Of a DNA stretch of 14,047 nucleotides, positions 8,740 through 14,047 are shown in pieces (position 1 is the stretch's first letter; each line of letters starts with the position of its first letter). A program made the position numbers and the translations under genes. Below the pieces are notes generated by a model. It was not told where the DNA came from, ran no database searches, and saw only the letters and a program-made list of their open reading frames with translations. The DNA is from Conidiobolus incongruus B7586. Its lineage: Eukaryota > Entomophthoromycota > Entomophthoromycetes > Entomophthorales > Conidiobolaceae. The stretch covers positions 1 to 14,047 of the forward strand of contig JNEM01009226.1 in assembly GCA_000697335.1 (NCBI GenBank), read 5' to 3'.

Positions 8740-9945
8740 GAAATTATTCGTCATTTGTTAAGAATGAAATACGACGAAAAATATCAGCTGGTAAAAATAT
8801 GAGAAACAAATGCATTAAATTCAGAATCATTGATAACAAGATATTCAAAGTCGAGAGATCTAAAGAAGGTATTATATACAAGAGTGTACCAACTACAAAA
8901 GAATGTTCTGATATTATCAAAGCAGCTCACGATAGTTCAGGACATTTCACAGTAGCAGCTACACTGGAAAAGGTTACATCAAATTACTATTGGCCTAATC
9001 TTGCAAACGATATCAGATCACATATCAATTGCTGTAAGAAATGTCAAATCTTTAAGATTAACAAAGTAAGCCCAACTGATTTGATTAATATTCTCCCTTA
9101 AGGTATTTTCGACAAATTTGGTATTGACTTCACTGGATTGTTTCCCAAAACAAAGTAACAGAATAGATATATAATTGTAGCAACAGAATACTTATCGAAA
9201 TGGCCCATAGCCGTACTAGTCAGATGAGCCCTATCAATTGTTACTGCAGAATTCATATACAGAAGGATCATCGCTTATTAAGGTATTCCGAATGAAAATA
9301 TATCTAACCAAGGTCGCCATTTTACGAATGAACTAATCTCAAAACTCTGCAAAAATTTAAAAACAAAGCACGTACATACTGCACCATATACGCCCAAGTC
9401 GAATGGATTGACTGAACGATTTAACGGTTCCCTTTGTAGCTCTTTAGCTAAACTCGCCTATGAAGATGCAAACAAGTGGGATTATCATATTGACTTAGTA
9501 CTATTTGTGTATAGAACCAAACACCATGAATCAACCAAGACCATCCCTTTCAAAATGCTGTATGGAATAGAGGCAGCTACTCAATTTAAAGACAATAATC
9601 CCTTAATAGAAGTAGAGAAAAGATTATTAAGAAAAGGCCAAGTACAACACTTAAATCTCTTGAGAGTACAAACTCTATGTGATGCTGAACTGAAGCTTAA
9701 GAAACACTTGAAGACGAAAAAATTAAAGTCGGTGATACAGTTGAACTTTGGAGAAAAGACATCAAAATCAACCTAGATGCAAAATTCGTAGTAAAATGGG
9801 ACGCACTTTATAAAGTCATTGATAGTAACACTAAGAGTGGATATAAAATTATACCTTTACCTGGCACAAAGAAAGTTGCTGGATGGATTAACAGAGATAT
9901 ATTAGAGCTATACAAAGATTCAAACCACAAGATCCAAACCAACTA
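8740..9945 (+). pseudogene. Fossil integrase region
   Basis: The N-terminal HHCC zinc domain is clear: HDSSGH (about 8926-8943), then YYWPNL, and CCKKCQIF (about 9031-9054). The core shows GIDFTGLF (about 9121-9144) with an Asp, and SNGLTERFNGSL (about 9399-9434) with the catalytic Glu. KWDALYKVI (about 9797-9823), then GYKIIPLPGT and a WINRDILELY block (to about 9913), looks like the C-terminal GPF/Y-type module. I see no chromodomain after it. Integrase inserted the cDNA into the host genome. The region is broken. Confidence 0.85.
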
Positions 9946-10078
9946 GATTCAGTTACTTAATGTTGTCTCACTATTTATTCTATCTTATTATTATTTTTTT
10001 ATATTTATTGTTATATCATTTCTTTATTTTTTCTATCATTATCTTTCACATGCAAAATAAATACCAAAAAAAGAAAAA

Positions 10079-10092
10079 TATATATATATATA
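10079..10092. repeat. (TA)7 microsatellite
   Basis: Seven TA units in a row, upstream of the 203-codon ORF. Common in DNA this AT-rich. Confidence 0.8.
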
Positions 10093-10162
10093 ACCCAATT
10101 AATATATAATATAATAGTATAAATATTCATAAAAAACATAGCCCCCTTTCAAAAAAAACATG

Positions 10163-10178
10163 TATCAAAGATTTGATA
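10163..10178. promoter_or_regulatory. 16-bp inverted repeat just before the ORF start
   Basis: TATCAAA and TTTGATA are exact reverse complements around GA. The repeat ends 13 bp before the ATG at 10192. It could be a dimer-binding site or a 5'UTR hairpin with a tight loop. AT-rich DNA makes chance palindromes commoner, but a 7-bp perfect arm containing a C/G pair at this position is notable. Confidence 0.4.
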
Positions 10179-10191
10179 TTCACAGTATAAA

Positions 10192-10803
10192 ATGACCGTA
10201 ACAATTATTTTTTGCGATTTTGAAGAAGTGCCAAACATAACAACTCAAGATGTGTATGACACCATTATAGAAAACAACATGCTTTTGGTGACATCATATT
10301 ATTTTTACTGTGTCAAATATTCATTGAATTTGGTTACTGATGGTATTATTGATCATAATGACTTAATTACAGAAAAAGTGGTGTTAAGGGTGGCCAACTG
10401 TATGCAGCTAAATTTTGTAAGAATAGATTATGATGAAGATTTGGAAGATGAAGTATCCCCATGTAGATTGACAATAACAGATATAAACAATGAGTGTATT
10501 TTTACTGGTAAACAGTGTAATATTGACACAAGCCAAATAATCTGCCTATTGCTTAAGGTTAATAATATAGATAAATACCCAGCAATAGAATCTACAGAAA
10601 TAAGGTATGTAAATATAGATTCCAAGGAAAATTTTGTCTATTATCTCACTTATTTGGACAATGATAAAATAGAAGACTTCAATTTAGATGTATGTCACAA
10701 ACTACAAAAAAGATGTATTAAAGACTATCCTAGGGAATGTCTTTGCACCAATGAAGCCTATAATATAAAATACATATGCCTAGTGCATAGCTCAACTTTA
10801 TAA
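10192..10803 (+). CDS. Uncharacterised 203-residue protein
   Basis: A single uninterrupted ORF from ATG (context TATAAAATGA, A at -3) to TAA. I do not recognise the family. The protein looks soluble, with no signal peptide and no membrane helix. It is acidic, with a DYDEDLEDE cluster near residues 79-87. It has 12 cysteines spread along the chain, including RECLCTN near residues 182-188. There is no zinc-finger spacing I can name, and alternating hydrophobic stretches suggest beta strands. It lies between the integrase end and the second LTR copy, so it may be an extra gene carried by the LTR element, a host gene caught between two insertions, or a later insertion. Its intact state contrasts with the broken DNA on both sides, which suggests selection or a younger age. 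A short inverted repeat precedes it and a hairpin array follows the stop. Confidence 0.65.
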   Translation: MTVTIIFCDFEEVPNITTQDVYDTIIENNMLLVTSYYFYCVKYSLNLVTDGIIDHNDLITEKVVLRVANCMQLNFVRIDYDEDLEDEVSPCRLTITDINNECIFTGKQCNIDTSQIICLLLKVNNIDKYPAIESTEIRYVNIDSKENFVYYLTYLDNDKIEDFNLDVCHKLQKRCIKDYPRECLCTNEAYNIKYICLVHSSTL

Positions 10804-10950
10804 TATTTTAAAGCTTAAAGCTTTGCTTTATTTGAAACAAGTCCCAAACACTTTGTGTTTCCTATAGAAGCCTTCAGCTTCATAGGTAGCATAGGTAGCA
10901 GAGCTGCTGAAGTATTGTGTAATTACCATAGGGACTACTTGTTTGCTTTA
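10804..10950. repeat. Hairpin array immediately after the ORF stop
   Basis: Several perfect stems abut without gaps. AAACAAGT (10835-10842) pairs with ACTTGTTT (10937-10944), and CCC (10843-10845) with GGG (10931-10933), closing the array. Inside, AAACAC/GTGTTT (10846-10851/10855-10860) has a 3-nt loop. CCTATaGAAGC/GCTTCATAGG (10861-10871/10877-10886) has a 5-nt loop and one bulged A. AGCAGAGCTGCT (10897-10908) is a further self-complementary stretch. Left of this, AAGCTTAAAGCTTTGCTTTA repeats AAGCTT-type words. It may be a structured 3'UTR, a free-standing RNA, or a cruciform-forming element. Confidence 0.6.
10882..10899. repeat. Tandem duplication of a 9-mer
   Basis: ATAGGTAGC occurs twice in direct tandem (10882-10890, 10891-10899). 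The first copy overlaps the right arm of one hairpin and the second enters the next, suggesting a local slippage duplication inside the array. Confidence 0.7.
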
Positions 10951-11107
10951 ATTCTATTTGACATATACACATGACTGTATAATTATAGCTTGTTGAACAC
11001 TTTTAAAATGTTTTCCATCTGTGTTAAGTAGAATAACTTTTTAAAAAAAACTAAAATCATTAAATTCTTATTAGATAAAGACATCCATTCTTAAAAACCC
11101 CTTTAAT

Positions 11108-11438
11108 TGTCACAAGTCAGATGACTCTTTTCTAACTAAGTATCTTTATATCAACTTAATATTAAAATCATTTCCCCCTCACATACCATTTGTTTTTGCT
11201 TTATCTTTTAATTAGCAGATGATGTAAGTCACTAGATAATCTTATAAATCACTTTACCAAACCTACACTATATAAAACCTAGAATTAAAGCTATCTTTAG
11301 CAAGAAGAGTTTTATCTAGGTTCTTCTAGCTATTTAACTTAAACTAATATACACCTTATTTCCTTAATACTTAAAATTCCTTAGATCTCTCTCTTTCACT
11401 TATATTAATCTAGACACAGCTTTCTCAAAATATATTAA
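11108..11438 (+). repeat. Second LTR copy, strongly AT-shifted
   Basis: It is co-linear with 4157-4490 from TGTCAC to the final TTAA, including the TATA box (11269-11277). About a quarter of positions differ by eye, mostly C or G in the upstream copy against T or A here. It could be the 3' LTR of the 4157 element, supported weakly by the shared TATAT flanks. It could also be a solo LTR, supported by the lack of a clear polypurine tract just before it and its more advanced decay. Confidence 0.8.
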
Positions 11439-12600
11439 TATATAAGCATAAATATACAACTACTAAGTAATAGTGAGGCTACTCTAACATAAACTAACAA
11501 AATATTAATAAGGATTAATTTAGTTCATTATAAACTTGGTAGTAAATTGAAGTGAGAAGGTATTAATTAAATAATAATTATTATTATTAAATTTAATTTT
11601 AATATATTAATAAAAATTTATAATTTTTATTATAATTATTGAATTATTTTATTTTTTTTCTTTCATATTTTATAATCAACTTACTATATATCTTTTAACT
11701 TTTTTAATTATATTTTTAATATAATAATATATATTTTATATTAGGTTTTTAAGATGATTAGAGTTTATAATTTAAAATAATAAAATAAAAATAAATTTAT
11801 ATTTTTATATTTAGGTTTAATTCAACAATAGTCTTTTGTATTTATCTTTAAGCCTTTTTATCTCCCTTGTTAAATCTTATAAAATTGATAATTTAGCCCC
11901 TTATCTTAAGAACTAGTGATATTCTAGAAAATCCACTTTATAACTTATAGTTTAATAAATTTGTAATATTTAAACCATCTGACTTTTTTAAATAAACCCT
12001 CTCTTCTACTTCTATTAACTTTACTCTTTTTTTATCTCTTATTTATTTTTTTAACTTTTTTACATAATATTTCTTATTTTTTTACAGTGTTCCCTTTAAT
12101 AAGTTAAGTTTAAACCCTAATACTCATCAATAAAGATATTATTAAGTTATGACAAATAACTTGATAATTATAAGACAAGTTAAAATTATTTGATTAAATA
12201 ATGATAATCTAAATAGTTAATAATAATGCTAATATTTTATTTATATTAATTAACAAAATAATAAATTTTTTAATTATTAATTTTAAAAAATTAAAAATAT
12301 ATTAATATATATTTTATAATCAAATATTTAATATATTATTTTTATTTAAAATTTGAAAAAAAAATTAATTATTTTTAAATCAATTAATAATCATCAGAGG
12401 TTTTGTAATTAAATATTATTAATATAAAATTATAATTTTTCTTAAATTATCAAAATTTATAATTAAACTATTAAAATTATTATTTTAATAAATTTATCAA
12501 TTATATTACTGCAGAAATTAAGTAATGGCACAATTTTAAAATTAAAATTAAACAAATAAATTAATAAATAATATATAAAATTTAATGAATAATATAAAAT
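11439..12600. other. AT-rich stretch, no gene seen; C-over-G skewed block inside
   Basis: No coding frame or RNA gene was recognised. About 11821-12060 has far more C than G on this strand (about 40 against 14 by hand count, with no G in the 60-base line starting at 12001), and dense T/C tracts. The rest is A/T with little C or G. Probably decayed repeat DNA. Confidence 0.55.
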
Positions 12601-12618
12601 TAATAGCCTCTTTTATTA
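12601..12618 (+). repeat. Candidate left terminal inverted repeat of mariner
   Basis: TAATAGCCTCTTTTATTA. Its reverse complement matches 13672-13689 at 13 of 18 positions. The match is partly low-complexity, so this is tentative. Confidence 0.4.
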
Positions 12619-12639
12619 TTAATAACTCTTTTTTATACC

Positions 12640-13633
12640 TTTAGTAAGCTTCTAATACCTAAAAAATAGTTCTTTTTATTAAAGACTAAAATTTGATGTT
12701 TCACAAACCAATTTAATTTGTTTGCAGGAATTTTTTTTCTTGTAAGATGTTTTTTAATTGTCTAAAACAATTATAATCACATAGATTATAATCAGGTGAA
12801 TATACTAGATGTGGTAACTCCCTCTAATTTTTTTTATATAAAAAATCTTTTACAGCTTTAGCTTTATGTATTTTGTAATTATCATGCAAAATAATAGGTG
12901 TCTTTAATTTATATTGAGAACACCATTTAGAAATTATTTTATTTAAAAAAGTAATATATAACTTATTATTAATTAATTTTCCTTGAGGTATTAAATAAAA
13001 AAACCATATACCATTATAATCCATTACAATAATTAACATTTGCTTATATTTAAAGTGTTTATTCATTAGAATTTGTAGAGGGGATTGATTTAGCTTAACC
13101 TAACATTTTGTTTTATTTTTAGGTAAAGGATTATATAAAGGAATTTAAGATTCATCAATTATAAGTATTCACTGTAAAAACTTTTGTTTTTGGTTATACC
13201 TTAATAAGTTTAGTTTAGCTATAGCTACTCTAGTTTTCTTTTAGGCTTTTGTTAAATTATAAGGTATCTATTTTGTATTTTTATTAATTAATCTAAGTTT
13301 AAACTTAAGTAAATATAACATGCTTGTATAATTAAAATTAAATTGCTTTAATAGTTCTTTAACAGAAATAAAAAGGTATTTCTTAATATATTTTTTTACT
13401 TTATTGGTAAGTAAAAGAGTAACAGTAGAAATTAGTCTTCTAGATTTTAGTAAATTTTGAATAATGTCCCTTCCAGCTTTAAAATCACAAATCTAGCAAT
13501 ATATGGTAGTTTTAAATAAAGCACCATCTCTATAAGCTGTTTGCAAGTTTTAGATGATTTTAGAGGGTTTATAGTTAAGTTTTAAAGATACAAAAATAAA
13601 AGCCTTTTGATAATCACAATCTAGTTTAAGCAT
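12640..13633 (-). pseudogene. Mariner D34D transposase, inactivated by nonsense codons
   Basis: Read from an ATG at 13633 downwards. The N-terminal Mos1-type helix-turn-helix shows AYRDGALFKTTIYC then FKAGRD, as in mariner AYGDEALS...FKEGRE. The DDD core has Asp160 in LIIDES, Asp251 in ILHDN and Asp286 in SPDYNLCDYN, close to Mos1 D156, D249 and D284 as I recall, with exactly 34 residues between the last two. LPHLVYSPD is the mariner LPHPPYSPD block. The frame holds eight nonsense codons before Asp286 and no frame slip up to there. Most stand where mariners have Trp, Arg or Gln, for example before IP (family RWVP), before ILIIDES (Arg) and just after DES (family DEKW). The C-terminus beyond 12740 is uncertain, with a possible frame slip in an A-run. 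It would have catalysed cut-and-paste at TA sites. Confidence 0.85.
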
Positions 13634-13671
13634 GATTAAATTTAAGTGTAAATTTTAAAGTCAAAATATTT

Positions 13672-13689
13672 TAATAAAAAAAATAATTA
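13672..13689 (-). repeat. Candidate right terminal inverted repeat of mariner
   Basis: TAATAAAAAAAATAATTA lies about 40 bp upstream of the transposase ATG. It matches the reverse complement of the left end apart from five positions. Tentative because of low complexity. Confidence 0.35.
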
Positions 13690-13933
13690 AAATTGAATAT
13701 ATATATAGTTTGAAAATATTTATTTTCCTATATATTTTATATATATATAATTTTTCAAAACATATAATATGTTTGAAAGATCAGAAATTAAAAAATTTGC
13801 CATTTCTTAATTTCCATACTAATATTTATAAATGTTATTATTTTATATTTTTAATAATAGGATTTTTTTGCAATTAAAAATAAATAAATATTTTAATATA
13901 TGATATATAAAAATAAATATATAATATATATAT

Positions 13934-14047
13934 AATACTATTTTTTATGATTAATAAATTTTTGTTATATTATTAGTATATTTTTAAAACTTAAAAAAAG
14001 TTATTTTAATAAAGATTAAAATTTGATATTTTATAAACCAATTAAAT
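13934..14047 (-). mobile_element. Start of a second mariner copy, cut by the window end
   Basis: The last ~114 bases align with 12602-12717 in the same orientation with about two bases of indel. Shared blocks include AATTTGAT at 12690-12697 and 14020-14027, and TTAGTA. Differences are mostly C-to-T and G-to-A in this copy. It is the 3' end (transposase C-terminus side) of another minus-strand mariner whose body lies outside the window. The spacer 13690-13933 is AT-rich with nothing recognised. Confidence 0.75.

Larger units (their letters stand above)
4157..9950 (+). mobile_element. Fossil Ty3/gypsy-type LTR retrotransposon with dUTPase module
   Basis: A single forward-strand element: 5' LTR, primer-site candidate, gag, linker, dUTPase, protease, reverse transcriptase, RNase H, integrase. 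The pol order RT-RNase H-integrase marks it as Ty3/gypsy type (Metaviridae-like). No chromodomain or envelope region was recognised. It is broken in many places, certainly more than ten, in both gag and pol, and does not look active. A related LTR at 11108-11438 may be its 3' LTR. The five bases before the 5' LTR (TATAT, 4152-4156) match the five after that copy (11439-11443), a weak hint in such AT-rich DNA. If so, the whole insertion is about 7.3 kb and includes the ORF at 10192. If not, the element lost its 3' end after integrase. Age cannot be read from LTR divergence because the change looks deamination-driven. Confidence 0.85.
9951..10191. other. AT-rich stretch between integrase and the 203-codon ORF
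   Basis: No gene. It holds a T-rich block (about 9970-10040), an A-rich purine run near 10067-10078 that is the only polypurine-like tract downstream of pol, a (TA)7 microsatellite at 10079-10092, and a TATA-like AGTATAAATA near 10115 that could serve the next ORF. A run of C (10142-10146) followed by T/A-runs precedes the inverted repeat at 10163. Confidence 0.55.
12601..13689 (-). mobile_element. Dead mariner (Tc1/mariner, D34D) transposon
   Basis: A compact DNA transposon on the minus strand. Its transposase frame fills most of it. The left edge is supported by a second copy at the window end that matches from about 12602 onward. Candidate terminal inverted repeats are 12601-12618 and 13672-13689: 13 of 18 positions match, and four of the five mismatches are transitions with the right copy A/T-shifted. 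Total length is about 1.09 kb, somewhat short for mariner (about 1.3 kb), so the right end is tentative. Confidence 0.75.

Noticed and set aside
9800-9950. Chromodomain at the integrase C-terminus
   Set aside because: The sequence fits the GPF/Y-type end and stops soon after; no aromatic-cage pattern seen.
10428-10625. Reverse-strand open frame inside the 203-codon ORF
   Set aside because: Fully antisense to a longer forward ORF with better start context; no recognisable motif.
12388-12420. CTGATGA on the minus strand, as in a hammerhead ribozyme core
   Set aside because: No GAAA core or flanking helices follow at the required spacing; surroundings are simple A/T.
12640-13633. Reassigned stop codons (ciliate-like code) to explain the many TAA/TAG in the mariner
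   Set aside because: The stops replace Trp and Arg positions as well as Gln, TGA also occurs, and the intact genes at 2765 and 10192 use ordinary stops at sensible ends.
1-14047. CRISPR array, prokaryotic operon or mitochondrial segment
   Set aside because: No regularly spaced repeats, no Shine-Dalgarno-type organisation, no mitochondrial genes or rRNA; a spliced nuclear-type gene is present.

Overview
The window looks like nuclear DNA of an AT-rich fungus, probably an early-diverging lineage. An arbuscular mycorrhizal fungus is my best guess, but the lineage call is weak. The reasons are: one spliced host gene with two short GT-AG introns (50 and 60 bp) coding for a STIMATE/TMEM110-family membrane protein; long intergenic stretches that by eye are only about 12-18% G+C; a fossil Ty3/gypsy-type LTR element; and decayed D34D mariner transposons. 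Nothing suggests bacteria or an organelle.

Layout. 1-1978 is extremely AT-rich and shows no gene. 1981-2510 is a sharply bounded, GC-richer island of unknown nature that is full of short perfect hairpins. 2765-3666 is the spliced STIMATE-family gene, the best supported host gene here. 3667-4156 is its AT-rich 3' flank. 4157-9950 is the body of a broken Ty3/gypsy-type fossil, in the order 5' LTR, primer-site candidate, gag, linker, dUTPase, protease, reverse transcriptase, RNase H, integrase. 9951-10191 is AT-rich. 10192-10803 is an uninterrupted 203-residue ORF of unknown function, with a 16-bp inverted repeat just before its start and a dense set of hairpins just after its stop. 11108-11438 is a second, far more AT-shifted copy of the LTR. 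It is either the 3' LTR of the same insertion, which would put the unknown ORF inside the element, or an independent solo LTR. 11439-12600 is AT-rich with a strongly C-over-G skewed block. 12601-13689 is a dead mariner on the minus strand. From 13934 a second mariner copy begins in the same orientation and is cut by the window end.

How the parts relate. The host genes do not form a pathway. The main theme is decay by C-to-T (and G-to-A) change. The downstream LTR differs from the upstream one mostly in that direction, and the premature stops in the mariner sit where the family has Trp, Gln or Arg. Against that background the intact 203-codon ORF and the hairpin arrays stand out. The best candidates for something undescribed are the ORF with its flanking palindromes (10163-10950), the hairpin-rich GC island (1981-2510), and the dUTPase module between gag and protease of the fossil.
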